In this document: piece after piece, positions 12,401-24,361 of the stretch | Layout: the number at the start of each line of letters is the position of its first letter | Position numbering within the stretch: the stretch's first letter is position 1 | Assembly: GCA_947359465.1 (NCBI GenBank) | Contig: OX375882.1 | Coordinates: forward strand, 56,170,509-56,234,508 | DNA: 64,000 nucleotides | Reading direction: 5' to 3' | Source: Metellina segmentata | Lineage: Eukaryota > Arthropoda > Arachnida > Araneae > Tetragnathidae | Notes under the pieces: generated by a model | What the model was told of the DNA's origin: nothing | What the model saw: only the letters and a program-made list of their open reading frames with translations | The model's database searches: none | Program-made: the position numbers and the translations under genes

Positions 12401-14790
12401 TCCTTTAGTAAGGCCCTATCTTTGCTTTAAGATTTCTCGTAACAGAAACCCATAAACATGAAATACAGTTTTTTCAACTTATAAAATGTATTGAGCTAGG
12501 ATAAGTCATAACAACACTCACAAATCAACACAACCCGAAACTGGCAACAGGAAGTCAAATCAGCGTATCACAATTCATCTTTCACAGGTATAAGGTACAC
12601 ACTAAGAAAAGCTCAGATAAAAAGAAACCCAAACAACTACACTTTCAAAAAATAAAGCAACAATTCAATCACTAAATTATGCAACTGCCATTTTTTATTT
12701 CAACTGAGCACACAAAACATAACCACTTAAGAGAGATGTGGGATATTTCTTTTAAAAACTATCTTACAAGTGAGATCAACTTAACTTCAGCAAACTCTTA
12801 TAAACAATAACAAATAAAATCAATCTGTTATAATACAATACTCTTAGTTTTGAATTGAACTTCTGTACAGTTTTTTCATCATGACGATGTTTAATACAAA
12901 AATGACTTTCCAAAAATGTGAACATCATGGAAATACAGCTACAATGAGTACATGAGAATGATTTTCAATACATCTGAATGAATAATCTTATCAAGGTGTT
13001 AAAAATCACAGTACTGAAACATGTAATACAACATGCACACAGTAAATACTGAAGAGACGTTTTGTACAGTTGTGACAACAAAAGGTATATACAGTATGAG
13101 GAAGATCACACGTCCCAAGTTGACTGTATGGGCCATCGATGAATCTCCTCATTCCTGGAATCGGAAGAAATTCTTTAAATACACAGCAGATAACTAGTAT
13201 GCAATGCTAACACTCAACACGCCATGTCTCTATAGCTGCAATTTCCTTTCAGTTATAGAAAGTACACATTTTTTTCCAAGAACTAATTCAAAGTATATTT
13301 AATGAAGTACATGACATTGAAGCTTTATTCTATACAATTTAAGGTTGGTTGTTTTTAGGTTTTATGGCGAAAAGGTCATGTTTGGCCATGCTGTGCCAAA
13401 CGCAATGTTAAGTGAATAATATTGTGAAAGGGGAAAAGGATTGGGTAGTGTGATAAAAATACTTACTCAAGCAGGAAAATATCACTTGGTATGCCAGGGA
13501 GCACAACCCCCATATTTATTAAAGACAGTAATCCCAACAAGAAAAAAAAATATCACTAAAGTACCAAACCAAAGTGTGAAATTAAATACACTCAAGTCAG
13601 GTCTGAGCACAGGATTTCGCAATAGTAAAAATTAACATCAGCCCGGAGTTATAATTGATTTTTGAATTAATAAATAATAATGGTAGACCATAAATCGGGA
13701 AAACTGGTGAATCACGAGCACATGCTAAATATAGGCCATCTGAAATAACATCTCAAGGTAGACCTCTCTTTATAAAAAAAAAAGTTACAGCTATATTGCA
13801 GGATTGAAAACTTGCTTTTTTTTGCTTGGTTCTTAGACAGTTTCTCAAGAAAGTACAGATAACAAGATGCAAAAGACTCACAAATTTTAAGTTTTCAGCT
13901 GTGATTTTTTAGAGTGCCTCTAATATCGGAAATATTTTTTAATTCGGGAAAAATCAGAACTTTTTAAAAAACTGTCATATCTATCTTTTTACTATTAGTT
14001 TTCAAATTTGAAAACATCACAGGAAGGTACAATTATTTTTGAAATTGGTTCATACATAAATTCGATGCAACGGAAAGTATAATTTCTTTACCATGGAGTA
14101 GGTGAGCAGGAGACTGACACCCTAGTAGACGTTTGTAACAAAAAAGGACGCAAATGTATTGATTGTAATATCAAGAAACAAGAATGGGTTTTTGGAATTC
14201 AACTTAAAATGTGCAAAATCATTTTTGTTAATTATTTTTAAAAAATTACATTGAATTTTAATTTTGCTAAAAAATTATTTGGAATCAAAAGTCATCTTTA
14301 GGACACAAATGGCTTTGAGAAATTCCCCCCCCCCAAAAAAAAAATCAGTGCAGAAATCTAAAAATGAATTTTTGAAGCATCGAAATCGTCAGCGATGAGT
14401 GACAACATTGTGACACCAGGGAAAATCGTGATGTCACGATGACCGTGAGATCTGTGCTAGCTAAGGGATGGTTGAGTGAGATCGGAAAAAATCGCAATGT
14501 CATGATGCATTGCCGGCGTGAAAATTGAGAAACCAGTGTGGTTTTTGTCCTTACACCAGTTTTTCACGATGCATCGATCAGGCCTACCCAAGTACATAAA
14601 ATCGTCAGTAGGACATCCGGTACTTCAAAGCTTGAAATATACTCTCACTGGCTAGAAACACTAATGGTGTCTTATTGTTAAAAACAGCCAAAATCAAGTT
14701 AGAAAAACTTGGAAAATTACAGAAAAGCGGGAAAAACATGAAAAATAAAACACAAAAAGCAGAAATATGCAGAAGATTCTCATGCCTGGT
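9406..14790. other. Mostly unique AT-rich region downstream of NRF1
   Basis: Nothing coding is recognised. Since NRF1 runs leftwards and its stop codon is at 15149, part of this region is probably its 3' UTR. One possible minus-strand polyadenylation hexamer AATAAA lies near 13323-13328, but no end can be chosen from sequence alone. A decayed fragment of the SINE-C tail (ATTTGGCC-like) is near 13340-13420. Around 14390-14590 the word CACGATG recurs, with TGCATCGATCA near 14570. Confidence 0.35.
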
Positions 14791-14792
14791 TG

Positions 14793-15055
14793 CACTAGAA
14801 CAAAACAACTGGCTACTGGTGACAGTACGAAATCAAACTTGAAGGGAAAGCTCTTAGGGAAACGCACCGTAATTTTGAACTGTTGTCAGAGGACGAGGTT
14901 ACACCTGAACCGGCACCCCACCCTCCAAACTTCCACACCATGCCAACGCAAGGACAAGGCAGATTTTTCACCAGCCCCTTGCACATAACGGTCTTTGAAC
15001 TCATAACCCTTCTGTTGCTAATTCGTTACTCTGCCAACCAGCTACAGCGGTCCAG
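14793..15055 (-). repeat. Degraded tRNA-derived SINE (SINE-B type)
   Basis: In reverse orientation the sequence begins with a tRNA-like head (AGCTGGTTGGCAGAGTAACG) and continues into the body shared by all A/B copies here: GGCATGGTGTGGAAGTTTGG, a GTGGGGTGCC word, CAGGTGTAACCTCGTC, and TTCAAAATTACGG. It lies just beyond the NRF1 stop codon, so it is probably within its 3' UTR. Confidence 0.75.
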
Positions 15056-15148
15056 CAGTATATTGAAAAAGGAATAACAAAGATATGGACATTTTACATA
15101 CCTTTTAGTGATGAAAAACTCATGACTAAGAACACAAATACTGAGGTA

Positions 15149-15378
15149 TTAACTCTGTTCCGAGACTTGTGCTGATGAAGACGTGACAGCCGTCAAGACA
15201 TTAACGTTTTCCGATGCTGAGGTAACATTGACTGGAGACTCTGAATTGGATTCTGTGACTATGGGTGCCATTGCAACTTGAATGCCATGTGCTTGTACAT
15301 CTGTGAGTTGACTGATATTAGCCACAACTGTCTGATACATGGACACTGGTATCGAAACCATACCAGACACTGGGAATG
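15149..15378 (-). CDS. NRF1: NRF1 last coding exon
   Basis: Acceptor TTTCAG precedes base 15378. The two first bases complete an Ala codon begun in the preceding exon. It encodes FPVSGMVSIPVSMYQTVV and a Ser/Val/Thr-rich end, with stop TAA at 15151-15149. IPVSMYQTVV is a family hallmark. Confidence 0.95.
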
Positions 15379-18300
15379 CTGAAACACAAATCAATCATTT
15401 CAAAATGCAAATTTATAACATGAAGGGTAGAGACTAGGGATGCGACATCAACAGCAAAACATTGATGTTGATAATACATTGTCCCAAAAACATCGATATT
15501 TTTAAAATTCAGTGTATTTACCCCCCACCCCCCCATTTCTTAAAACTGGTTTAGCACCTAGTGATGCGACATCGGCTCTAATACATCGATATTAAAAAAA
15601 ATTAATAAAACATCAATGTTTTGAAAACATTGACAGCGATGTCGCATCCCTGCTTTTCAGACACTTGGTGACTTTGGCCTAAAAGTATGTTCAATTTGCC
15701 GATTATGAAAATTATGCTAATTGGTTAACTTTTATAATGGTTCTTTTTTTATTTAAAAATAAAACATCGACAAGTCTAAACATCGATGTTACAAAAGCAC
15801 TGACCCCAACACATCGATGTTTTGAAAACATTGACGTCGCATCCCTAGTAGACATTAAGGAAAAATTGTCTACAGCACTAATCCAAGTGTAAACTTGAAC
15901 TGCATGTCAAAAGGAAAAGCATTGATTTAATTTCAAATTTTATTTTTAATAGATACTAAAAACAATTGCATTCTAGCTCAGCTTACACTAAAAAAATAAA
16001 AAAGAAATTGTGCCATTAAAAAAAATAAATAATAAATAAATAGATAGATATTGCTGACGAATGGAATGTTTGCAATGGTTAGAAATAAAGTGGAAGTAAA
16101 ACTAGAAATAAAAACACTGTTGTTTGAATATGAATGCAATAATTAAATTTTTTTTATTATTTTATGGCCAAATGAATTTTGAGATAAACAACTTTGTCAT
16201 GTGAAAGAGTGGAAATTTAAATGTAATGCAAAATAACTATTTAATAGACATTTCTATTAAATTTCTACTTTACAGAATAAAAACATGCATTAACACCAGC
16301 TTGATATATTAAAGACACAGTGCACAAATGAAGCATATCTTGGAGTTTACCACTCATCATATAAATTAAAATATATATATTATACTAGGGGGCTCCGCCC
16401 CCTGCTTGCTTACGCTCGCCAACCCCCGGGGATTGCTACGCAAACCAACATTCCTTTCGCAGAGTGAAACTATCTGAATAATTCGTATTAACCCGATTTC
16501 ACTTTCCGGTCCATGACGTCACAGCGAGGGCTTCGCCCTCTGCTCGTTTACACTAATCGACCTCCGGGGATTGCTACACAACCCGTTTGGTTTGCTTCGC
16601 AAACCAATACTTCTTTCACAAGTGATTTCACTTTTTTTTTGCTTTAACACTTAATGCACCCTAAACTAATAGCCGCATCAGTAAAAATCTTCTGCATCTT
16701 GTTCCCTGTACAATTTAAAGTAAACCGTGTTTATCTCCAAACTTTACAAATCAATTGTTTGCATGCTCAATTATTTGGAGACTTCTTTTTTGATGGGGGA
16801 AAAAAAAGATTTTGTATTGTTTACATTTATTTTTTAGGGTCTTAAGAACATGTGTGCCAAATTTCAAGTTGAAATGTGCACAATTGGCCAGGTTATAAAT
16901 GATTAACAGACTTAGAATTTGAAAGATGTAAATTCTACAAACCGATTTACAATGATTTGTTACTAATTGCCTTACAGTTTGTACTGTATCAGATTAACAA
17001 AAAAAGAAAAAATACTGCAAGGATTGAATATGCTACTGTTAATAGTACTGGAACCTAAAAACAAGTTTATTTTGCGACTGGTTAGCATATCTATAAAATT
17101 GTTTTGATCAACTTGGAAATTTTTATGAAATGTAGAACAAACGTCTTTTTGTTTTATAAACTGGAAAAGCAATTTGTTGCATTTTATAGAAAAAATATTT
17201 TGAACTAAATCAATGGTTTGGATAACTAAGTCACGATTTCCTCAAATATTCATAACATTTTGACCAATCAAATCATGGCTACGTGTGTATGAAGTAAAAC
17301 ATTGTTCGGTTTTGTTTTAAGTGCACCAGGAGTTGAGTAATCGTGTCCATCAGAACTTCCTGCAGTTATTATCAAGAAGGGTTAGAAGTGACTCTTAAAG
17401 AAAATGATTAAATTTTTTTTAGCTGTGACCTTTAACCTAAAATACTAAGTTGAAGTAAAAAAAAATTAGAAATTATTTGCTTGCATAGTTTTGTTAATAA
17501 TTTTTTCATGTGGTAATACTAGCAAGAAAAAAAAAATCAGAATCCCCAAAAAGTAAGATTTAAGGACTTTAGAGACTAAAGGTAGAGAACTGAATTTGAT
17601 TTGTTTTAAGGACTTTATTTTCCAAGTACTTTTCAGAATTCTGGAATACAAAAATAAAAAGTACCTTTCCAGAACAGTGGGAACCCTGGATAACACCATG
17701 ACATCAATTAAACATGCTTAACGTTTTATTAAAGTATCAAAACAGTATAACTAAGAAACAGAATCTACATACCACTCTGCGTTCCATCTTCACCAGTGAG
17801 TATGATCTGACCATCAGGATTAATCGTTGCCTCAGTCAGTGTAGCAACTGTCTGTCCGCCAGCCTCGCCGTTAAGGTCAATACTCACAGGAGTGCCGTTC
17901 ACCTGATGCGTCCCAGCCGTGATCTCCCCGTCCGCGTTGGAGCCAAGGACCTGCGACAGAGTGACCATGTCACCCAACTTAGTTTAATAGAATAATCATC
18001 CAGCACAAAATTAATGTACAATAGACAAGAGATAGAAATTCTTACTGCGCTTACAGTTCTAAGTTGAGCTTGAGTACCATCCGGCAGAGTGACGACAGTG
18101 TTAGTGGGGTCCACTTGAATCAGCGAAACAGTGCCATCTGGATTACTTATTGTCTGGACCATTGTGGGGTAGGCATGTGCCGGTAATGGTTGAGCATAGA
18201 GAGTCTGCACGAAACACAAATATTATAAAACATACACACTTGTCTAATACGACAAATCAGAAATCATTCGATTTAATAATCATTATATACAAAAATGACT

Positions 18301-21300
18301 TACACCCTGGGCACCAGTGAGTGTTTCAATTGCAGATGCCTGGGCCTGTATAGCCGCTTTGGTTTTCTCTTTGTCATCGTCGTTGGTGAAGGCTGGCAGA
18401 AGATCCTCCCGCCCATGATATTTATAACAATTAATTACTATTTGCCGCAAAGCATGCGTCCATGAAACCTGAAAATACAATACATTAAAAATGGTAGCAT
18501 GTTTTTCAAAACAGTAATGTTTTTAAGTAGAAAGCTAAGCAGGTTTGATTCACCAACATTCAGAATTCGTGTTCCGAAAATAGAAAGTTTGAAACAAAAC
18601 AAGTTAGTAAACATTAGAATAGGGCAAATAATCAAAATGGCTGAGGTTCGGATTTTAGACTTTGTACTGCATTACCACTTTAATTCAATTTTACACTGCC
18701 AAGACTTTCAAATGCATCTCAAATAAAATTATCGACAGTTAAAGATCATGTTCTTTCAGTCGCAACAGGGGGTTTATTATTTCAAAACTTGTGATCCCAA
18801 CGAGCCATGTTACAAAATTAAAGAAAACAAGCGAGTGGCAAAAAAGTATACTTACTTTCTGCTTATCTTCGTCAGTGCGTGCGTCACTTCGAACATTTGC
18901 CCATGGCAGTTCCTTTGGCCACCATGCTGGCCTCGTCGATTCCCTGCCCCAACCAGGTTTTCCTCTACCAGTAGAATACTTCAACATCAAAGGGATAAAT
19001 GTGCGCAATTGAGCCTGAAGTGGAAACAAATTAAAACATTAATCCAACTCAGTCATGGAACAAATTTATAAATATTCCACAAAAACAATATTTACATGTA
19101 ATTCTACCTAACACGATTGACTGTCAAGTTAAAAAATGGCATTTCAAATTAGTACATACTTAAATGTTCAAGTATGGAAAATGAATCAATTTTCATGACT
19201 TTTGCAAGAACCTAGTCTAGAATTCTAAAATTAATCCAATGAGCATTAAGCATTTTGATATTATTTTAATGTGAAATAATTCTTTAATCTTTTACTAATT
19301 CATTTAATCTCTGGGGGGGGGGGGACCTAATTTCCTAGCATTTGGAGTACCCCCCCCCCACCCATTTAAAGGTAATTTCCTTCAAATTACACACAGGGCA
19401 TGAACAGTTGATTCACTCAAATTTTTAGGTAGCTATTGCAATTACATAGCACTGGAGCAACACAACCAGCCTCTGGCGACGGCCCAGGATCCACCATGAA
19501 GGGAAAGATCCAAAGACAATACCATGTAATTTTCAACCATGGTCAGACGAGATCACGCCTGAGCTTGCAAACCACTCTCCATCACTCAAATTTGAGTTGC
19601 CTTTGGCAAGACAAAACAAGCTATCTATACAGCAATACTCATGAAATTAATTTAAAGTATTTGAAAGATAAAATTGGAACACAAAACATATTTGCCAATG
19701 AACTAAATCAAGTATCTATAATATCCATGGATAACCATGATTTTAGTATGAAATTTTGTTAACATTAATAAAACGAATCACTTTTAAAAGCAAAACATCA
19801 AAGATTGCTAGTGGTACGCCACTCACTTGAGTCATCTTTTCGACCGGTGTTGGTATGCCATCAATTACCAATGGGGGTAGCTCATGAAGAGTTGGATCAT
19901 CTTGTGTTTGTGGCGGTGCTTGTTGAGCTAAAGCGGACTCTAGTTCTTGCATTATGACACTTTTGCAATTTCTTACCTAAAGATAAATTATCGTTAAGCA
20001 ATAATGAAATATTATTGAACACAACACTTACTTCAAGCTTATTTTCAGATTGACACAGTAAAATTTCACAAGATTTTAACCATTGTTCTTTAAGAGGCTA
20101 GTGATTTTGAGGGCAACACAGAAGGAGGAATAGAGTCTACTGTACTTTGCTATACACATGTGCAAAGACTTAAATCAATATTAGACTGTTTCCAAACTGA
20201 GTGAAAAGCAGTCATCAGTTTGGCACATTGCAAGAGAAATTCCTAACAATTTTAGAGCTTACTGATTACACACAAAGGCTGTATTGAAGGACTTAACTCC
20301 AATAAAACTGCAGTATTAAAGTGTACTCTTCCATCATTACAATAGAAATTCTTGTTTTTAAATCGTCACATTAAAAAAAGTTGTGAAAACTTTGGTTCGA
20401 CACAAAGTGCACGGAAGTACTCTTAAGTCATAGTTGCTGTTTTCATATATAAACAAGCTTTTCCAACTTTAAAATTACATAAACAGCTACACATGTAGTT
20501 GAGGCAGCTTTTCAGGGGGCACAGAACAAACCTTACTAAGAAAGGTTCTTCAAGCAAGAAACATGAGAAACACGTTTTGAACAGTTGAAACCAAATGAAA
20601 ATATTTTCAACATACCACATTTTCTAGTGGATGAGCACCAAAAACTTTAAAGTTGTTTTGAGGTTTGCCAGGAGTCACAACAAGTACAACAGCTTGCTGA
20701 CCTACCCTTATTGTATATTCATCTATCGTTGCTTTGAGTTTCCTGTGAACGAGAACAATCAGTTTAGTCACACAACATGTAATTACTTTACTTAATTACT
20801 TACAACCTACAATACAGAAAAGTTCAAGTAATTGACACACACATGGAAAGTTTTACCGACACAGAAGAACCTTGAATAAGTTATAGCTATTGAACTTCAT
20901 AGTTTATTAACACAGTAAGCGCCCACAGAGCAAAGGTTATTTGTGATGCATTTGCTGCAAATAAAATACGTTTTTTGTTCAACATTTCCCGCAATAGTGA
21001 TAAATTCCCCCCACTATGAATTTGGTGCCTTTACTCATTGACTCAAACTCATGATTTCAATGCTACCAGCCAAATCCAGATGTTTTGTTAACCAACGCCC
21101 CCCTCCCAATTTTTTTTAAATACATATTTCCGACACTTTTTAAAGAACTAGAAGTTAAACATGGACCTAATCGATGAAACAACGCGAAATAACGGACATG
21201 TTCAGTTAAAATACCACACACTAAAATTAGAAGACTTGCAAGTAAAATTTGTAGCATTGTATCAAAAAGGTTTTTCATTAAAAAAAATTATTGCTGTTTA

Positions 21301-22320
21301 TATACCTGCTATTTTACTAATGCAAACGCAAAATTAGTGTACACGCAGGGTTAGATAATTTTTTTTTTTGACAAAACATGCAAATAATCCGAAATGGCAG
21401 AGTTCCGGATCTTGTACTATAGAGTCTACTTTTAAACACTATTTTAGTTGCTCAGACACCAAATGCATCAACTAAAATACAAAATGTGCTGATTAAGTAG
21501 GTGAAAGAGATAAAGTTCACATCAAGAAATTTCAATTTTAAAAGTATAATCAAAATATTTTCTAAATAATTCAAGATTTCAAATTGATTTTCAAGGCCTG
21601 ACATAGAACGTAGCGTCCCAACGTAAATTAAATTTTCAAATTTTTTTTTATATCTCCAAAGAGTTTTCACTGATCTTTGGTAGATTGAAAAAGTTGCCAA
21701 CATTTTAAAAGCAATAAGCGTGAGAATTTTTCTTGATAAGATGCCCTTAGTTGGCAAGGTTAAAAAACAGCAACAAAAGTCGCCTGTGATTTGCTTGATA
21801 ATGGTGAAGAGAATGCCATCTGCTCTAACATTTAACACAAATTCAAAACTTGAAACAAACCTAGGCATGCACACCATATGTACGAGCTATTTGGTGAAAA
21901 TTAGCATTTTAGCCTATTTAAAGTAGTACCTTAATAACCTTGTTTGTTGACGTTTTCGTATAGAGGGATTAGTTTCGAAAGAGTGGGGCCTCTTTCGTTT
22001 CTTGGCAGTGGCAATAGCAGCTGCAGCAGCCATACCAATTGTACCTGTAACAATACACTCAAATTATTGTGTGCACACACAAGCAATACTCAAACAAACA
22101 CTTCCAACTGATATATTCACAACCGACAAAATATTTCATGTAATTACCGGCTGCTGCAAGCTGCGCAGTGACATCAGCGACATTAGAAGAGCCGAGCAGA
22201 TCTGAATCTTCAAATGTTGGACTGTCTAATGAAGAGGAGGGATCACTCATATCATCAGGGATGATAGAGTGATTAACTGTAGACGTAACATCTGTGCTGA
22301 TTGCAGAGCCAGTGCTCATC
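15149..22320 (-). CDS. NRF1: Nuclear respiratory factor 1 (NRF1/erect wing family), nine core coding exons
   Basis: A sequence-specific transcription factor; in other animals it binds GC-rich palindromes as a dimer and drives nuclear genes for mitochondrial and growth functions. Exons (minus strand, 5' to 3'): 22320-22148, 22044-21930, 20742-20616, 19976-19827, 19014-18856, 18468-18304, 18204-18055, 17977-17773, 15378-15149. All junctions are GT/AG and keep phase, giving 490 residues counted from the ATG at 22319; vertebrate NRF1 is about 500. Order: acidic Ser-rich N-terminus; Ala run and the basic signal KKRKRP (72-77); the family DNA-binding region from about 79 to 270, with IRKRQQTRLLR, KVFGAHPLENV, YSTGRGKPGWG, PWANVRSD and NCYKYHGREDLL; then a Gln/Thr/Val-rich activation region with NPDGTVSLIQV and the conserved end IPVSMYQTVV. 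Intron lengths range from about 100 bases to 2.4 kb. Upstream exons are listed separately and may add residues. Confidence 0.95.
15435..15847. mobile_element. MITE of the ACATCGATGT family (family M4, copy 1), in NRF1 last intron
   Basis: Ends are TAGGGATGCGAC and its inverse GTCGCATCCCTA. Flanks GTAGAGAC and GTAGACAT agree in 6 of 8 bases, a decayed target duplication. The interior has repeated ACATCGATGT/ACATTGATGT words. See the better preserved copies at 48648 and 50006. Confidence 0.8.
16385..17100 (-). mobile_element. Helitron-like element with GC-rich hairpin terminus (family H1, copy 1)
   Basis: Read on the minus strand it ends with the hairpin GGGGGC-GGA-GCCCCC directly followed by TAG and a host T, i.e. 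a CTAG-T terminus as expected for the CTRR 3' end of a Helitron. Inside the first 220 bases are more hairpins: GAGGGC-TTC-GCCCTC, GGTTTGC-TTC-GCAAACC and a CCCCGG/GGGATTGC region. The inner part (TTGTTCCCTGTACA; GGGTCTTAAGAAC.TGTGTGCCAAA) recurs at 53215-53290 and 60130-60470. No Rep/helicase frame is present. It lies in the last NRF1 intron. Confidence 0.55.
17460..17688 (-). repeat. End fragment of the GGTTCCCAC...TCCTTG hAT-like family
   Basis: Read on the minus strand it begins CAGGGTTCCCACTGTTCTGG and continues with several diverged copies of the AAGTCCTT/AAGTACTT word, as at 45740-47218. Intronic in NRF1. Confidence 0.6.
17773..17977 (-). CDS. NRF1: NRF1 coding exon 8
   Basis: Encodes LGDMVTLSQVLGSNADGEIT and onward to GQIILTGEDGTQS, part of the activation region. 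Donor G|GTATGT follows one base of an Ala codon. Acceptor AAACTAAG is weak; the frame is nevertheless kept with either donor choice of the preceding exon. Confidence 0.85.
18055..18204 (-). CDS. NRF1: NRF1 coding exon 7 (two possible donors)
   Basis: Acceptor GTGCAG, then TLYAQPLPAHAYPTMVQTIS and NPDGTVSLIQV, a segment conserved in the family. Two in-frame donors exist nine bases apart: GTAAGC after 18055 (ending QLRT) and GTAAGA after 18046 (ending QLRTVSA). Both leave phase 0, so alternative use would add or drop three residues. Confidence 0.92.
18304..18468 (-). CDS. NRF1: NRF1 coding exon 6
   Basis: 55 codons beginning VSWTHALRQIVINCYKYHGR, the end of the DNA-binding region, then an acidic and Gln/Ala-rich segment. 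Acceptor TTTTCAG, donor GTAAGT. Confidence 0.95.
18856..19014 (-). CDS. NRF1: NRF1 coding exon 5
   Basis: 53 codons with AQLRTFIPLMLKYSTGRGKP, GWGRE, PAWWPKELPWANVRSDART; this Trp-rich block is the best conserved part of the family DNA-binding region. Acceptor CTTCAG, donor GTAAGT. Confidence 0.97.
19436..19640 (-). repeat. Degraded SINE-A/B body and tail in an NRF1 intron
   Basis: In reverse orientation it has the shared body and tail: GACCATGGTTGAAAATTACA, then GGCCGTCGCCAGAGGCTGG and TTGTGTTGCTCCAGTG. The tRNA head is not recognisable. Confidence 0.65.
19827..19976 (-). CDS. NRF1: NRF1 coding exon 4
   Basis: 50 codons: VRNCKSVIMQELESALAQQA ... ELPPLVIDGIPTPVEKMTQ. Acceptor TCTTTAG, donor GTGAGT. 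The block LPPL.IDGIP..V.KMTQ is shared with vertebrate NRF1. Confidence 0.96.
20616..20742 (-). CDS. NRF1: NRF1 coding exon 3
   Basis: Completes an Arg codon, then KLKATIDEYTIRVGQQAVVL and VFGAHPLENV. Acceptor GTTCACAG, donor GTATGT. Start of the DNA-binding and dimerisation region. Confidence 0.97.
21930..22044 (-). CDS. NRF1: NRF1 coding exon 2 (nuclear localisation signal)
   Basis: Encodes an Ala run, AKKRKRPHSFETNPSIRKRQ and QTRLL. The KKRKRP cluster is the family nuclear localisation signal. Acceptor TTACAG, donor GTACTA, phases 1 and 2. Confidence 0.97.
22148..22320 (-). CDS. NRF1: NRF1 N-terminal coding exon
   Basis: After acceptor TTATTAG comes G then ATG (22319). It encodes MSTGSAISTDVTSTVNHS, then PDDMSDPSSSLDSPTFEDSD and DVTAQLAAAG. 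The Ser/Pro then acidic then LAAAG order matches the N-terminus of vertebrate NRF1. The frame is open through the acceptor, and joins in phase with the exon at 25741-25843, so this ATG may be internal. Confidence 0.92.
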
Positions 22321-22700
22321 CTAATAAGAAAAAACATTTTTAAAATTTGGTTGGTTGTGTTTTAAGGTATGTCCATGTTGCACCAAATAACATCAAGTAA
22401 TAGCATACACATTAAAAGTTTAATTGACACAGAAAGGAGGAAACCAACCTGCAGAAGGCTCTAATGAGTAATAACTATTCTTAGGCATTTGTCAAAGCAT
22501 TTTATTTATAAATTTCTTTTGCATAATCATGACCCACAGGAAAATGAATAAAACTCTTCAAGTTAATTTTTGATTTGACTTCAATTTCCACTGTTATCAA
22601 ATGTGATTTTGAAGTGTTTAAATCACAATAAAAAAACAAGCCCAAAGTGATGTCACTTTTCCAAAATATATATATATATATATATATTACTTATAAAAAT

Positions 22701-24090
22701 CACGATGTCAAGATTTAAATCAACGATTAAAATCACGATTTTAGTCAAAAGATTTTTTTTAAATCACTGATTTAAATCACAACTAATCTTACATTTTTAT
22801 AACTAAATAAATACACCATAGAAAAATCACAGAAGTTGTCAAATGATTTAATTTTTCTGCATTCTTGGTGATTTCAGCACTAATGGCTACACCAAGCTCA
22901 GAGGGAACTGGGTCAACTACTGCATATTATAAAAGATTGCAACAGCCAGTTGTAACTTATTAGAATATACTATATACTGGAAACAGTAATGTAAACACGC
23001 ATGACAAAAATCTAAATGCCAGGAAGAGTAATGTATAAACATTCCTGATTAACAGCACTCATAATATAAACACTTAAAGGAAGTATTCAACAGTTTGATT
23101 CAAAATTGTAAACTAAAGGGATGACTAATTTTATTAGCTAAAAAAAACACAACTGGGAAGTAAAGTTTTTGAGGCATTTGTCAGCTTAGGAGTTTCCAAA
23201 GTGTGTGCCGCAGAACACGGGGTGCCACAAATAAGATGAGGGGTGCTGCGAAGCGCCCGTAACCTCCAATCTAAGCTATTTCTAAGCAATAGAAAAAAAG
23301 GGTTAAGGTCACTCATCAAAAAATTGGTTCACTCCCGAACCAAGAGCATGATGAAGGTAATTTTATTTGTTTTATTTACCTATTATTTACCCAAACCGAT
23401 GTTTTTTTTTATTAAGTAAAATTAAAGTGTTTGTGTGTGAATTTTAAATACTTTAGTTGTATTAATTATGTTTATGTTCTTACTTCTCTAATTTTTTTTT
23501 CAAAGTGGAACAAATATGAGATATACATATGTAATAATATACCACAGATAAATATTACATGATGGCGAGGGTGCCATGAGAAAATTATAATTCTCTTAAG
23601 GGTACAACCACTTGGATAAATGTGGGAACCCCTGTGTTATCTTATTCTTGTGGTGTGCAATAGAGATAAAAAAAAGTTGAAACACACATAGCTATTAAAA
23701 TGTCAGCAGGAAAAAGAAAAATCCAATATGAATTAAAACTAAGTGAAAATCCATTTATTATTGCTGCTCAGCAGTTTTATCAGAATTTACTGTAGTCTGA
23801 TTATTCCTGTCCTCTATTCTACTTCTCAGACTATAGTTTAGGTCTATCATTTACACTTACTGATAAATTTGTTAACATGATGTAATTTTCTCAAGAGAAA
23901 CTATGTAGGATGTCAACTTGTGTTTTAATGTTAAGTAAATATTAATTTACATGTCATGTCACAAACTCAATTTTTTATTTAACAAATTTATATATATTAT
24001 ATAAAACAATGTATAGGGCCTGCAGAAATTTTAATAAAATAATCCGATTTAAATAAAAAAAATAAATCCGATTGATTTTTTTACACCTTG
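22701..24090. mobile_element. hAT-like element with 8-bp target duplication, composite (family M5, copy 1)
   Basis: Left end CACGATGTCAAGATTTAAATC, right end TTTTTACACCTTG, whose inverse is CAAGGTGTAAAAA. The 8 bases ATAAAAAT flank it on both sides (22693-22700, 24091-24098). A close copy is at 38398-39961. Both copies carry a smaller hAT-type element inside (here 23187-23634). Near the right end a short frame MSAGKRKIQYELKLSENPF is shared by both copies; I do not recognise it. Located in an NRF1 intron. Confidence 0.88.
23187..23634. mobile_element. Small hAT-type MITE nested in M5 (copy 1)
   Basis: Ends TAGGAGTTTCCAAAGTGTGTG and GTGGGAACCCCTG; the standard form of this end, CAGG(G/A)GTTCCCAAAGTGTG, is widespread among animal hAT elements. 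The GGGGTGCCACAA and GGTGCTGCGAAGCGCC words follow. The better preserved copy at 38884 has its target duplication. Confidence 0.75.
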
Positions 24091-24194
24091 ATAAAAATAC
24101 AAGTCCCTCAATATTTGGATTCACAGCAAAAGTCATATCCAACAGATAAGTGTTATGCACCAAGTGTATAAAACTACAAATATATTCATAAAGG

Positions 24195-24350
24195 TTGGTG
24201 GGTTGATTTTTCGGTGGAAGGGTCATATTTGGCCAAGCTGTGCCAAATATTAAGTAAAGGACACATACAAGGAAAGTTTTAGACACATTAGAGAGAAATA
24301 CACCCAGGGAGGAATCAAATCTACAATTCACGGGTTAGCAAACCCAGAGG
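24195..24350 (-). repeat. SINE-C fragment
   Basis: In reverse orientation: GGGTGTATTTCTCTCTAATGT, AAAACTTTCC and CAGCTTGGCCAAATATGACCC, the same order as in the plus-strand copy at 45559-45735 (TTATTTCTCTCATTTGTGAA, AAAACTTT, ACATGGCCAAATATGGCCC). Confidence 0.6.
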
Positions 24351-24361
24351 CATGTATATAC

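Noticed and set aside
19312..19365. Poly-G and poly-C runs facing each other in an NRF1 intron
   Set aside because: Simple low-complexity runs; a G-rich structure is possible but nothing else supports function.
21452..21926. Open frames on both strands (141 and 68 codons) next to NRF1 exon 2
   Set aside because: Intronic, low-complexity hydrophobic translation, no family.
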